From: an uncultured bacterium
Lineage (GTDB): Bacteria > Planctomycetota > UBA1135 > GCA-002686595
Reading direction: 5' to 3'
Assembly: GCA_938083085.1 (NCBI GenBank)
Contig: CALLKX010000037.1
Span: 40,320-104,319 of the forward strand
DNA length: 64,000 nt
Positions 36,419-45,596 of the stretch are shown piece by piece. The notes below the pieces were generated by a model that was not told the DNA's origin, made no database searches, and saw only the letters and a list, made by a program, of their open reading frames with translations. The first letter of the stretch is position 1. Each line of letters starts with the position of its first letter. A program made the translations under genes and the position numbers.

Positions 36419-37282
36419 TCACTCGTAGTCGTAGAAGCCCTTCCCGGACTTTCTCCCGAGCCGACCGGCGGCGACCATGCGCCGCAGCAAGGGGCAGGGC
36501 CGGTACTTGTCGTCCCCAAGCCCCCGATGCAGGACCTCGAGGATGTCGAGGCAAACATCGAGGCCGATGAGGTCCGCCAGCGTGAGCGGCCCCATCGGGT
36601 GCGCCATGCCGAGCTTCATGACCGTGTCGATGCCCTCCTTGGTCGCGACGCCCTCCATGAGGCAGAAGACCGCCTCGTTGATCATGGGCATCAGGACCCG
36701 GTTCGAGACGAACCCGGGGTAGTCGTTGGCCTCGACCGGCTCCTTGCCGAGAGCGCAGCTTGCGCGCATCACGGCGTCGGTGGTCTCGTCGCTGGTCTCC
36801 TGGCCGCGGATGACCTCCACCAGCTTCATGACGGGGACCGGGTTCATGAAGTGCATCCCGATGACCTTGTCCGCGCGCCCCGTCACCGCCGCGATCTCCG
36901 TGATGGAGATCGAGGACGTGTTGGACGCGAGGATCGTCGAGGCCGGCGTGACCTCATCGAGGGTCCGGAAGATCTTGGCCTTCAGGTCCGCCCGCTCGGA
37001 CACGGCTTCGACGACGAGCTCACGGTCCGTGAGGTCCTCGAGGCGGGTCGAGCGAGAGATGCGCGCCATGGCGGCGTCCGCGTCCTCCTGGGACATGCGC
37101 TCCTTCTTGACGACCCGCGCGAGGCTCTTGCCAATCGCGGCTACGCCACGCTCAAGCGCCTCCCCGTTGACGTCCACCAGGGTCACCTCGCTCCCGCAAG
37201 AGGCGAACACCTGCGCGATGCCGTTCCCCATGGTCCCCGCGCCGATGACGGCGACCCGCTCGAAGAGATCGTTGCTGCTCAT
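36419..37282 (-). CDS. 3-hydroxyacyl-CoA dehydrogenase, copy 2
   Basis: A 287-residue NAD-linked dehydrogenase: [17 protein letters not shown] (Rossmann loop), [29 protein letters not shown] (catalytic His), [33 protein letters not shown], and a C-terminal [15 protein letters not shown]. The last part is typical of 3-hydroxybutyryl-CoA dehydrogenases. It is 35 bases downstream of the thiolase gene and upstream of two acyl-CoA dehydrogenase genes, giving a second degradation set. Confidence 0.93.
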   Translation of the reverse strand: MSSNDLFERVAVIGAGTMGNGIAQVFASCGSEVTLVDVNGEALERGVAAIGKSLARVVKKERMSQEDADAAMARISRSTRLEDLTDRELVVEAVSERADLKAKIFRTLDEVTPASTILASNTSSISITEIAAVTGRADKVIGMHFMNPVPVMKLVEVIRGQETSDETTDAVMRASCALGKEPVEANDYPGFVSNRVLMPMINEAVFCLMEGVATKEGIDTVMKLGMAHPMGPLTLADLIGLDVCLDILEVLHRGLGDDKYRPCPLLRRMVAAGRLGRKSGKGFYDYE

Positions 37283-37317
37283 GGTCGTTTCCTTTGTCGT
37301 GTGAGTGGGGCCGAGCG

Positions 37318-38499
37318 TCAAACGCGCTCGACGGACAGCGAGACGGCGTTCCCGCCACCGAGGCACAAGGAGGCCATGCCAGTGCCGGCGTCGCGCTGCT
37401 CCATCGCGCCGAGCAGCGTCGTCAGGATGCGCGCACCGGAGGCGCCGATCGGGTGCCCCAGGGCCACCGCTCCGCCGTTGACGTTGACCCGCGACGCGTC
37501 GAGCTCCAGCTTGCGTGTGAGGGCCACCGCGGCGGCGGAGAAGGCCTCGTTGATCTCGTGCAGATCGAAGTCCGCGGGCTTCCTTCCGGCCATTTCCGCG
37601 GTCTTGTTGATGGAGTGCTCCGGAGCCATCATCACCCACTCAGGGGCGCACCCGCCCGTGGCGTAGTGGGTCACCCGAGCGAGAGGCTTGAGGCCGTGGG
37701 CGGCTGCAAAGTCAGCGCTCGCGACCACGAGCGCTGCGGAGCCATCGTTGATGGCGGAGGCGTTGGCGGCGGTCACCGTGCCGTCCTTGGCGAAGGCCGG
37801 GCGCATGCCACTGATGGAGTCCGCGGTCATCCCCGCGCGGATGGTCTCGTCCTCAGTGAAGTCAAAGGGGTCGCCCTTGCGAGGCTTGATCGTCACCGCG
37901 AACTTCTCCGCATCGAAGCGCCCGGCATCCCTCGCTTCAGCCGCCTTGCGGTGGCTCTCGGCGGCGTAGGCATCCTGGTCCTCACGGGAGACGTCGAGCT
38001 CGGTCGCCACCTTCTCCCCCGTCATCCCCATGTGGAAGTCGTTGTAGATGTCCCACAGCCCGTCGTGGACCATCGAGTCCACCACCTGACTGTGGCCAAG
38101 GCGCATCCCTTGCCGCGCGTCGGGCAGCAGGTAGGGCGAGTTGGACATGGACTCCATGCCGCCCGCCACGAGGCAGTGAGCGTCGCCCGCGCGGATCGCC
38201 TGGGCGGCGAGCATCACGGACTTCAGCCCCGAGCCGCAGACCTTGTTGATCGTCATGCTGCCCACCTCATCCGGAACCCCGGCCCCGCGGGCCGCCTGAC
38301 GGGCCGGGTTCTGTCCGAGCCCGGCCTGAAGGACGTTGCCCATGATGACCTCCTCCACCGAAGAGCCCTCGATGCCGGCTCGGCGGATCGCCTCGGCCAC
38401 GGCGAGGGCCCCCAGCTCGGGAGCACGGAACCCGGAGAGGCCTCCCTGGAACTTTCCGATCGGGGAGCGCGCCGCGCTGAGGAGGACGACTTCGGTCAT
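37318..38499 (-). CDS. Acetyl-CoA C-acetyltransferase (thiolase), copy 3
   Basis: A 393-residue thiolase of AtoB/PhaA length. Cys88 in [16 protein letters not shown] is the nucleophile; [27 protein letters not shown] and CLGGGNAV complete the site. Most similar in form to degradative acetoacetyl-CoA thiolases. It is the first gene of a minus-strand run down to the metal-receptor-like gene; its promoter should lie in 38500-38867. Confidence 0.93.
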   Translation of the reverse strand: MTEVVLLSAARSPIGKFQGGLSGFRAPELGALAVAEAIRRAGIEGSSVEEVIMGNVLQAGLGQNPARQAARGAGVPDEVGSMTINKVCGSGLKSVMLAAQAIRAGDAHCLVAGGMESMSNSPYLLPDARQGMRLGHSQVVDSMVHDGLWDIYNDFHMGMTGEKVATELDVSREDQDAYAAESHRKAAEARDAGRFDAEKFAVTIKPRKGDPFDFTEDETIRAGMTADSISGMRPAFAKDGTVTAANASAINDGSAALVVASADFAAAHGLKPLARVTHYATGGCAPEWVMMAPEHSINKTAEMAGRKPADFDLHEINEAFSAAAVALTRKLELDASRVNVNGGAVALGHPIGASGARILTTLLGAMEQRDAGTGMASLCLGGGNAVSLSVERV

Positions 38500-38867
38500 G
38501 GTGATGGGGCGGGACAGGGCGGATCAGTCCGCAGTGGCGATGGGGTTCACCCGGGGACGCCGAGGGGCGCGAGACTTCCCGAAACGCTTGGCCAGGCCGG
38601 CGTTCCCGTCTCCCCGGACGAGAGATTGGGCCAACAGTCTAAGCGGGGACCCCCCCTCTGGGACAGGTCCCGGAGGGGGGGAACTGATCGGGAGGCCCAC
38701 CCTTGCGCCGGGACACGAAGGGGGACATTGGCCCCGGGACGACCTCCCAACCAACAAGTCGATGTACCATAAGTGCCTTTGAGTAATAGACTAACGGCCT
38801 CAATGGAGAGCAATCGCTGCCAGGCTGGCTCGCCCATTGCAACGCGCTAGATGCTTCTCTATCTCGG
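38500..38867. other. Divergent intergenic region between thiolase 3 and the ECF sigma gene
   Basis: No gene. It holds the long palindrome at 38650-38681. An AT-richer patch at about 38760-38810, unusual for this GC-rich DNA, is a reasonable place for the sigma gene promoter. Confidence 0.5.
38650..38681. promoter_or_regulatory. Near-perfect 32-base palindrome upstream of the ECF sigma gene
   Basis: Bases 38650-38663 pair with 38668-38681 (14 bp, one G-T) around CAGG; the arms contain CCCCCCCTC and GAGGGGGGG. No T-run follows, so it is more likely a protein-binding palindrome or RNA hairpin than a terminator. Confidence 0.5.
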
Positions 38868-39500
38868 GTGCCGGAGGGGAGGCGCCGCGGCCGCCGGGGT
38901 CCCCTTCCCACACCCTTGGACGACCTCGCCCTGATCGAGGGCCTCCGCTCACGGCGAGAGGCCGCAGTGACCGCGTTCCTGGAACGCTACAAGTCATTGC
39001 TCCACCACTGCATCGGACACTTCGAGTCTGACGCGGTCGGGCGAGAGGACCGCTACCAGGACATCGTCCTGTTCGTCCTGGAGCGGCTGGATCGCGACGC
39101 CTTCAACGCGGAGCGCGGGTCCTTTGGCACCTGGCTCTACCGGGTCGCCTGGTGTCGCTGCGTGGACCTGAAGCGCAGGGACAATGCCAGCGGACGCCCC
39201 CGCATGAAGAGCGCCGGAGAGGAGATCCCTGACCGGCCGGACGAGAGCCCGGGCCCCTCCGAGATGGCCGGGATCTCCGAGGTCGGCGGCGTGGTGCGCG
39301 AGGCCCTCGACGAGCTCTCCACGGAGGAGCGGTCCCTGCTCGACCTGCGCTTCGTGCAGGGAGAGACCCTTGGAGAGATCGCCCGCCGTCAGGCCATCTC
39401 CCTGGAACAGACCAAGTACCGCCTGCGGAGAGCCACCATCAGCCTCCGTCGCGTGTTGGTCCACAACTTCGCCCACGAAGAGGCGCTGACGGAGATCTGA
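38868..39500 (+). CDS. ECF-type RNA polymerase sigma factor
   Basis: A 210-residue sigma-70 family protein with only regions 2 and 4. Region 2 covers FLERYKSLLHHCIGHF, the QDIVLFVLERL core-binding part and GSFGTWLYRVAWCRCVDLKRR for -10 recognition. Region 4 covers LDELSTEERSLLDLRFVQGETLGEIARRQ, then EQTKYRLRRATISLRR as the -35 recognition helix. GTG at 38868 is used, but TTG at 38916 (194 residues) is possible; neither has a clear ribosome binding site. The next gene, 83 bases on, encodes a probable membrane anti-sigma factor. Confidence 0.87.
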   Translation: MPEGRRRGRRGPLPTPLDDLALIEGLRSRREAAVTAFLERYKSLLHHCIGHFESDAVGREDRYQDIVLFVLERLDRDAFNAERGSFGTWLYRVAWCRCVDLKRRDNASGRPRMKSAGEEIPDRPDESPGPSEMAGISEVGGVVREALDELSTEERSLLDLRFVQGETLGEIARRQAISLEQTKYRLRRATISLRRVLVHNFAHEEALTEI

Positions 39501-39583
39501 GGGCGGCGCGAGCCGCACGGCTGCCGCGCCCACAGTTCGAAGATTCTGCCCCCCCAACGACAACGCTCTACGGATTCCAAACG

Positions 39584-40864
39584 ATGCCTCTCAACGACCC
39601 GCACCAAGAGGGCCTGTCCTCGGTCGCCCGGAGCTCCCGCCAACCGGGCAGCGCCCTGCCCATCCACGAGGACGAGGCGACCCTGGAGGCCATCGCGCGC
39701 TTCGATGAGCTCGAGAGCCACCGCCTCGACGAGATCTCGAGCAACCCCGCCGCGCGACAGATCCTCGACCGCCTCCGCGAGGTGGATCGGTGGCTCGAGT
39801 CTGCGGTGGCTGAGAACAACGGCGGCGGAGTCCAGAGCAGCAGGACCCAGAACAGCGAAGCACAGAACAGCGAGGCACAGAACAGCGAGGCACAGAGCAG
39901 CGAAGCACAGAGCAGCGGCGACACCGTCTCCGCAGATGAGCTCTATCGCTTCGGCAGGGGCCGTGGATCGGAGCCTCTCCCCGAGCAACGACAGCAGGAG
40001 GTCGCGGACTTCCTCGCGGATCACCCGGAGGAAGCCCGCTGGACGGAGCGGCTCGCCGATCCGATCCCTGCCCCCCTCGACGTCAGTCCGATCCACCGCT
40101 TCCCCCCCATCCACCTCCCCGGACCCCGCGCGAGCTCCGCCCCGCTGAAGCGCGTGGAGGATCTCCAGCCGCAGACCTCCGGCGGGCACCCGCACGTGCC
40201 CCCCGGGAGCTCTCTGGAGTCCGGCGCTGGCCAGCATCAACGCCGCGCCCCGCGAGCCCTCGCATCCTGGGTCAAGTGGGTCCCTGCAGCCGCTGCAGCG
40301 CTGATGCTCGCCATGGTGCTGGACCGCTCCGGCCCCACCAACGCCCTGGACGGCGGGCTCCCCGAGTCGCCGGTGCTCCGCAGCGCGAGCTCGGCTGTCC
40401 TGCTCTTCCCCCGTGGACGCGTTCTCGCCCCCGTCGAGGGGCTGGAGACCTACGCCGCCCGCCCCCTGTTCGAGGTCGCCTCAGTTGCGGGCGCCGAACG
40501 CTATCGCTTCGAGCTGAGGCTCAATACGGGCGGTGCCTTCGACGAGGGCGAGACCGTCTGGGCCGCCGAATCCACCTCGAAGAACGCCACCGCGGACCCG
40601 CTCGAGGCAGGCGCCTACGAGTGGTCGGCCTGGGCCACAGTGAACGGCGTCGAGAACGACCTCGGGACGCTCTCGTTCGTGGTCGTGCCTGCGGAGGATG
40701 CCGGGCTCATCGCCGGCGCCTCGGGCGCCAACACCGGGCCCAGCTCCACCCGCGAGGATGTCAGGCAGCTCCACTCCGCGGGGTACCTCTCCGACGCCCG
40801 CCATCGAGCACGGGACCTGGCCCCCGGGGTCGCCCGAGCTGCCTATCTCGCCGAGGACCGGTGA
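39584..40864 (+). CDS. Single-pass membrane protein, probable anti-sigma factor
   Basis: A 426-residue protein. The N-terminal 230 residues are acidic and helical with a Gln/Asn/Ser/Glu repeat (from about residue 88) and a SADELYRFGRG...EVADFLADHPE segment reminiscent of anti-sigma domains that have lost the zinc HCC ligands. A transmembrane helix spans about 231-249 (WVPAAAAALMLAMVL). The rest, outside the membrane, contains FEVASVAGAERYRFELR and EAGAYEWSAWATV, which looks like a fibronectin-type beta domain. Its place right after the sigma gene supports the anti-sigma call. Its stop overlaps the start of the CHAT gene. Confidence 0.68.
   Translation: MPLNDPHQEGLSSVARSSRQPGSALPIHEDEATLEAIARFDELESHRLDEISSNPAARQILDRLREVDRWLESAVAENNGGGVQSSRTQNSEAQNSEAQNSEAQSSEAQSSGDTVSADELYRFGRGRGSEPLPEQRQQEVADFLADHPEEARWTERLADPIPAPLDVSPIHRFPPIHLPGPRASSAPLKRVEDLQPQTSGGHPHVPPGSSLESGAGQHQRRAPRALASWVKWVPAAAAALMLAMVLDRSGPTNALDGGLPESPVLRSASSAVLLFPRGRVLAPVEGLETYAARPLFEVASVAGAERYRFELRLNTGGAFDEGETVWAAESTSKNATADPLEAGAYEWSAWATVNGVENDLGTLSFVVVPAEDAGLIAGASGANTGPSSTREDVRQLHSAGYLSDARHRARDLAPGVARAAYLAEDR
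39848..39916 (+). repeat. 15-bp in-frame tandem repeat in the anti-sigma-like gene
   Basis: Nearly five copies of CAGAACAGCGAGGCA and single-base variants encode a (S/N)SEAQ pentapeptide series in the cytoplasmic part. Confidence 0.85.
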
Positions 40865-43617
40865 GCCCGGCGGCCGACCATGCGGCGCTCCTGACAGGCT
40901 CCCCCCAGGACGCCCCTGCCGGCCACAATCCGCAGCAGCCTCCGGCGCTCCCGCTCTCCCGGAGACTCTGGCTCTCCAGGAGGCCGAGGCTCTCCACGAG
41001 GCCGGGGCTCTCCAGGAGGCCGAGGCTCTCCAGGAGGCTGGGCCTCTCCAGCCTCCTCGGCTCCGCCGCCCTACGGCGTCATCTCTCCGCCCTCTTCGGC
41101 CTGATGCTGGCCGCGGCTCTCGTCGCTCCCACCGCAGCTGTCGGGCAGGCCACCGCGCCCCCGCGGGACGGGGCGAGCCCCCTGGCTCCCGGCGCAAGCT
41201 ACGAGCAGCTGATCGAGCGTTACCTGCGAGCGCTCGACGAGGTCCGCGGAGGGAGCCGCAGCGCCGAGGCTCGGCTCCTTGAGATCGCGAGCGAACTCGA
41301 GGACCGATTCCAGCGCGAGGACGCCGTCCATGTGGCGCGCTTCTACACCGGGCTCGACCCGGCGGCGCGTCGAGAAGGCCGGCGCCTCGAGGACCGTTTC
41401 GACCTCCTCCGGACGCGTGCCCAGGAAGCTGACACGAGCGATACGAGGCCCGGCGACGCCCTCGTTCAAGATCTCCGACTCCTGCTCGCGGAGGCTCGGC
41501 AGGCGGCAGACGTCACCGCCGCGGCGCGCACCGCCGCGCTCCTCGCGCGGATCGAGGTCCGCGAGGTGGAGCGAGCGTGGTCTGACGCGGTCGGCCGCGC
41601 GGCCCTCACCGAGCAAGCGGACGAGCACGCGGAGCTCGCGATCCGAGGGTTCGCGAAGGCGGGCCAGCGGACACCCCAGCTCGAGGCCCTCTGGGTCCGC
41701 GCTCGGGTCGCGCTGGCGCGCGGCGAACTGCTGGGTGCCGAGCGCGCCTTCCGAGATCTTGCCGACCTGGCCGAGGGCGTCAGGCAGCCCCGCTGGCGCG
41801 AGCGCGCCCTGCTCGGGCTGGTGGGCGTCTCCCGTGAGAGCGGCGCCCCCTTTGCAGCCTCCGCTGTCCTCGAGGAGTTGGCCACGTTCCGCCACCCCGC
41901 CCATTGCTGGGCGCTGACCCGCGAGCTCGCCGCGCAGCGCCTGTCGGAGGACCACCCGGACCGTGCCCTCGAGCTCCTCGAGTCCTTCCCCCCGTCCGGC
42001 CTCGACCCCGAGATCGACCTGGCCCAAGCCGCCAGCGAGTGGCGCGCCTTGCAGGCAGCGGCCCTGGTGAGAGCCGGCGACCTCGACCGTGCGGAGGCAG
42101 CCCTGGAGCAGGCGCGCCGCGCGCCCGGCGACGACCGCGCGGGGCTGCTCGACCTCACAGAGGCCGCCCTCCTCTTGGACCGGGGCGACCCAGCGGCAGC
42201 CCTTGAACTCCTCGCCACCCATCCGAAGTCCGTTGCCGAGGGTGAGCTTGACCGCGTGGAGGTCCTCGCTCTCCGTGGCCGGGCGCTGCTCGCCATGGGA
42301 CGAACCGCCGAGGCCATGCTTCCCCTGCAGCAAGCCTTCGACGAGGCACGCATTCGCGACGCCACGCGCTGGCGCCATGCGGAGGGCGAACTGCGCGACG
42401 CGAGCGCCGTCGGCGAATGGCTCGGACTCACCACCGTCGAGCTCCTGGCCCGGGCGCGCGCGGCGACCGGACAGCCGCTGCTCGCGGCCGCGACGATCGA
42501 GGCCGCACACGCGGCCTGCACTCTCGAGCAGGCTCGCGTACGCGTCCTCGCCCTCGCCGCCAGGCAGGACCTCGGCGCGTTGACCTGGATCGTCGGGGCG
42601 GACCAATCTCTTGTGGTGCACGTTCGGCCGGACGGGAGCGCGAAGGCCGAGGAGATTCCCCGCGGGCGGCAGGAGCTCATCCGCGCCCGGGATCGCCTCA
42701 AGCAGGCACTGCTCGCGGCGCGAGGCCGGGCGAGCGGCGCGCCCCGTGGCGGCACCCGCGGACCACTCGACAGTCGGACCGCTAGCCTGGCGCAGGAGCT
42801 CTCCCTGGCCTTGCTCCCCGGCTCACTGGACCGCGCCCTCGATGACTGGGCGCGCCGCGCCCCGGCGCCCCCGGCGCCGAGCGTCGCCCTCCTTCCGCAC
42901 GGTGCCCTCGAGGGAGTCTGCTTCGAGCTTCTCACGGCCGGGTCGCCCGCGAGGACGCTCGGTTACGACACGGCTCTCACCATCGTGGATCAGCTCCGCG
43001 ATGAGCAGACGCTCCCTCCGGCCATCGACGGCAGGACGGCTCGCTGGATCGCACTCGGTGCTCCCGAGGACACCGCCGCACCCGAGCTCAAGTGGGCGCG
43101 GCGGGAGCTCCTCGACCTGGAGAGGCTCCACCCGGGGTTCGAAACGGTCACGGGACGCGCCTTCGACGCGGAACGCCTGCTCGAGGCCCTCGGCGGGGAC
43201 CGCCCGGTGCACGTGGCGACCCATGCCCTGCGGCGTGGCGACCGGTCCGAGATCGCACCGCTGGGGCTCCTCGCCTCCGCGGACGAGCTGGTCTCCGCAG
43301 CAGCGCTGGCCGCGGTCGCCCCCCGCCTCCCGCTGCTCGTGCTGGCAACATGTGACTCCGCCGCCGGCCGCTCCATGGATGGGCTCTCCACCCGGGGCCT
43401 CGCCCAGGCTGCTCTCGACAGCGGGACGCGCGCGTCCGTGGTGACCGGGTGGCCTCTCTCCGACCGCCACGGCCGGTCCGCGTCGATCGCGTTCCATGGA
43501 GCGCTGCGCAAGGGCTCGAGCCCCGCCGAGGCCCTGCGCCGCGCGCGATGCGCGCTCGCGGCAGCGGGCGCCCCGCTCGCAGACTCCGCGGCGCTTCGTC
43601 TCCTGGGCACCCCCTGA
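40861..43617 (+). CDS. TPR-CHAT caspase-like protease
   Basis: A 918-residue protein. It starts with GTG at 40861 overlapping the upstream stop by three bases. Residues 30-66 are a basic LSRRPR/LSRRLG repeat, followed by a hydrophobic segment (LFGLMLAAALVAPTAAVGQ, about 78-97) that could be a membrane anchor or a long signal sequence. Residues 110-560 are alpha-helical repeats of TPR type. The C-terminal CHAT domain carries the protease dyad: His788 in HVATHALRRG and Cys831 in VLATCDSAAGRS. Family members cleave one or few specific partners. The two upstream genes for a sigma factor and a probable anti-sigma factor make the latter a candidate substrate, which is inference. Confidence 0.87.
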   Translation: MSPAADHAALLTGSPQDAPAGHNPQQPPALPLSRRLWLSRRPRLSTRPGLSRRPRLSRRLGLSSLLGSAALRRHLSALFGLMLAAALVAPTAAVGQATAPPRDGASPLAPGASYEQLIERYLRALDEVRGGSRSAEARLLEIASELEDRFQREDAVHVARFYTGLDPAARREGRRLEDRFDLLRTRAQEADTSDTRPGDALVQDLRLLLAEARQAADVTAAARTAALLARIEVREVERAWSDAVGRAALTEQADEHAELAIRGFAKAGQRTPQLEALWVRARVALARGELLGAERAFRDLADLAEGVRQPRWRERALLGLVGVSRESGAPFAASAVLEELATFRHPAHCWALTRELAAQRLSEDHPDRALELLESFPPSGLDPEIDLAQAASEWRALQAAALVRAGDLDRAEAALEQARRAPGDDRAGLLDLTEAALLLDRGDPAAALELLATHPKSVAEGELDRVEVLALRGRALLAMGRTAEAMLPLQQAFDEARIRDATRWRHAEGELRDASAVGEWLGLTTVELLARARAATGQPLLAAATIEAAHAACTLEQARVRVLALAARQDLGALTWIVGADQSLVVHVRPDGSAKAEEIPRGRQELIRARDRLKQALLAARGRASGAPRGGTRGPLDSRTASLAQELSLALLPGSLDRALDDWARRAPAPPAPSVALLPHGALEGVCFELLTAGSPARTLGYDTALTIVDQLRDEQTLPPAIDGRTARWIALGAPEDTAAPELKWARRELLDLERLHPGFETVTGRAFDAERLLEALGGDRPVHVATHALRRGDRSEIAPLGLLASADELVSAAALAAVAPRLPLLVLATCDSAAGRSMDGLSTRGLAQAALDSGTRASVVTGWPLSDRHGRSASIAFHGALRKGSSPAEALRRARCALAAAGAPLADSAALRLLGTP
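40953..41055 (+). repeat. 18-bp in-frame tandem repeat near the CHAT gene start
   Basis: Five to six copies of CTCTCCAGGAGGCCGAGG and variants encode alternating leucine and arginine (LSRRPR type), just before the hydrophobic segment. Confidence 0.8.
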
Positions 43618-43628
43618 GCGACGGCGCC

Positions 43629-43686
43629 TCGGCGGGGCCTCAGCGGGGCCTCAGCGGGGCCGATCCGCGGGCCGGTCCGCGGGCCA
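43629..43686. repeat. Short tandem repeats between CHAT gene and small secreted gene
   Basis: Three copies of an 11-base unit (GGGGCCTCAGC) are followed by two copies of a CCGCGGGCCGGT-type unit. No T-run, so not a classical terminator. Confidence 0.7.
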
Positions 43687-43763
43687 CGACCGGAAGATTT
43701 TTCTCAGGAGCACGCGCGAGCACTCAAGGCCTCGGCCCGGCGCGTCGATACAGGCGGCAAGCC

Positions 43764-44360
43764 ATGCTCCCCGCGCTCCTCAATCTCCTCGTCGCCGGCC
43801 TCGCCGCCAGCCTCCCCGCCACCACCGGCGCCGCCCAGGTCCCGACCCTCGATGCGATCCCACCGGCGATCGCTGGTACGGAAGTCCCGACCTGCCTCCA
43901 GTTCACCCCGACGCACTTCGCTGCCCGGAGCCACACCACGGGCGACCAGTGGCTCGTCTTCCAGAGCGATGAGTCCGGACTGCAGCGCAGCCTGCGCCTG
44001 CCCCCCCACGCCCGGGTGTTGTTCCCCATCGTGGCCGGCACCGCCAAGGGCGTCTCGGTCGAGGTCCTCTACCGCACGCTCACCGGCACCGTCCTCGCCA
44101 GCGGAGCCATTCCCTGCGAGGTCAAGGCGCCCCGCACGGTCTTCGTCACAAGGACCAATGACCAGCTCGAGAGCTGGCGCTCCAGGAGGGGCGGCAGCGT
44201 CCTCGATCGTGCGCCGGTGGAGCGTACGTCCGGTGCCAGCGCGCTGGCGCGCCGTCTCCAAAGCACGGCGGCCGCCCACGTCCCTGTCCCCGCGCCGGGA
44301 GAGCACCGCAAGCGGGACAAGAGCCGCCCCCTGGAGCGCAAGAAGCTCCCGCCGATCTGA
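43764..44360 (+). CDS. Secreted protein of unknown function
   Basis: A 198-residue protein. Signal peptide MLPALLNLLVAGLAASLPATTGA with cleavage expected near AAQ. The mature part alternates short strands (LVFQSDESGLQRSLRLPPHARVLFPI, VEVLYRTLTGTVLASG) and ends in a strongly basic tail (GEHRKRDKSRPLERKKLPPI). No family recognised. The start at 43764 is chosen because the signal peptide begins there and AGGCGG lies 7 bases upstream. It follows the CHAT protease by 147 bases and ends before a bidirectional terminator, so it may be the last gene of the sigma/CHAT unit. Confidence 0.65.
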   Translation: MLPALLNLLVAGLAASLPATTGAAQVPTLDAIPPAIAGTEVPTCLQFTPTHFAARSHTTGDQWLVFQSDESGLQRSLRLPPHARVLFPIVAGTAKGVSVEVLYRTLTGTVLASGAIPCEVKAPRTVFVTRTNDQLESWRSRRGGSVLDRAPVERTSGASALARRLQSTAAAHVPVPAPGEHRKRDKSRPLERKKLPPI

Positions 44361-44564
44361 AGCGCTGAAGACCAGCGAGCGGATTGGACCAGAACCGCTC
44401 CGTCCGGCATCCAGGCCTCAAGCGCCAGGCCCCCGGATCACGGTGCCCCGAACACCTGAGGTCTTGACGGCTAGCCCCGAGAGACAGACCTCCCACGCAT
44501 CACCGATCGCGGCGGCATCTCGCCACCCGCGGACGGTGTAGGCAGCGCGCCCCGGCGCGCGCCG

Positions 44565-44620
44565 AGAAAAAAGGGTGACCCCGCCGAGTCCTTCCCTGGA
44601 CCTGGCGGGGTCTTTTTATT
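44565..44620. terminator. Bidirectional intrinsic terminator
   Basis: GACCCCGCC (44577-44585) pairs perfectly with GGCGGGGTC (44604-44612), followed by TTTTTATT on the plus strand; on the minus strand the same stem is followed by a T-run complementary to AAAAAA at about 44566-44572. It serves the secreted-protein gene and the convergent nitrilase gene, whose TAA lies inside it. Confidence 0.88.
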
Positions 44621-45458
44621 CGAGCCAGGCGGCGTAGCACTCTCGGCGCTCGTCCCGGGCCACCGGGACCTCCCGGCGCAGGCTTCGAACCGTCTCCAAG
44701 TCGATCTCGTACACCGAGAGACGCGACGCTCGCCGCGGTGCGGCGGAGACCTCGAGTTGCCGGACAGGGGCCACCTCCAGACCGTCAGGCCCCACCACCG
44801 TGGACCCACCCAAGAAGCGCAGCCGCAGCCGCTTCCGGCCGACCTCATCCTCGCCGATCCGGTTGCAACCGATCACGTATGCCTGGCACTCGGCGGCCCG
44901 GCCACGGAGCAGCGACGACCAGTGCGCAGCCCGCGCTTCGGGCCACTGGGCCACCACCACAAGCACCTCTGCGCCCGCTCGAAAAGCCGCCCTTGAGACC
45001 GCAGGAAAACGCAGGTCGTAGCAGATGATCGGTGCGACCCGGACACCGCAGCGCGGCAGCTCGGTGGGCATCGGCGGCCGATCCCCCGCGGAAAACGCGA
45101 GGGCCTCCGCGGTGGGAGAGAACAGGTGCACCTTGTCATACCCGCCGACCAATCCGTCGCTCGAGAGCACGTGCGCCCGGTTGACCGGGAGCTCGGCGCC
45201 GTCGACCAACGCGGGCCCCGAGCCCACCACGACGAGGTTCATCCGGGCGGACGCCTCCGCCACCGCGTCGAGCGCGGCCGCCGCGTCCGCCAACTCCGGC
45301 GCTCCGAGCCCAGCCGCGAAGCCTGTCGACCACATCTCCGGGAGCGCGACGAGCTCGGCGCCCTCCTCGCCAGCCTTGCGGACGCCGCGCAGCGCCGCGT
45401 CCAGATTCCCCGCCGTGTCTCCTGACCGGACGTCCATCTCAAGGGTCGCGACGCGCAT
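44616..45458 (-). CDS. Carbon-nitrogen hydrolase (nitrilase superfamily amidase)
   Basis: A 280-residue cytoplasmic amidase with the complete catalytic triad: Glu41 (ALPEMWSTGF), Lys109 (YDKVHLFSPT) and Cys146 (PIICYDLRFP). Layout and WSTGF/ICYDLRFPAVSR motifs are close to omega-amidase/NIT2-like enzymes, which clear alpha-ketoglutaramate, but deaminated glutathione amidase is also possible. The ATG at 45458 fits the fold start; the frame upstream is proline/arginine-rich antisense sequence. It is divergent from the methyltransferase fusion gene. Confidence 0.9.
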   Translation of the reverse strand: MRVATLEMDVRSGDTAGNLDAALRGVRKAGEEGAELVALPEMWSTGFAAGLGAPELADAAAALDAVAEASARMNLVVVGSGPALVDGAELPVNRAHVLSSDGLVGGYDKVHLFSPTAEALAFSAGDRPPMPTELPRCGVRVAPIICYDLRFPAVSRAAFRAGAEVLVVVAQWPEARAAHWSSLLRGRAAECQAYVIGCNRIGEDEVGRKRLRLRFLGGSTVVGPDGLEVAPVRQLEVSAAPRRASRLSVYEIDLETVRSLRREVPVARDERRECYAAWLE

Positions 45459-45596
45459 CCCATGATCATGTCGAACCGACCGCGCGGCGCCAAACCTCCG
45501 GCGCCAGGGGCGCTCGGCCCCGACCCGAGACCGGCCTCTCCTTGCTGGCGGCCCACGGTTCCATCTCGCCCCCCGCGGCGCCATGATCGACGGTGA

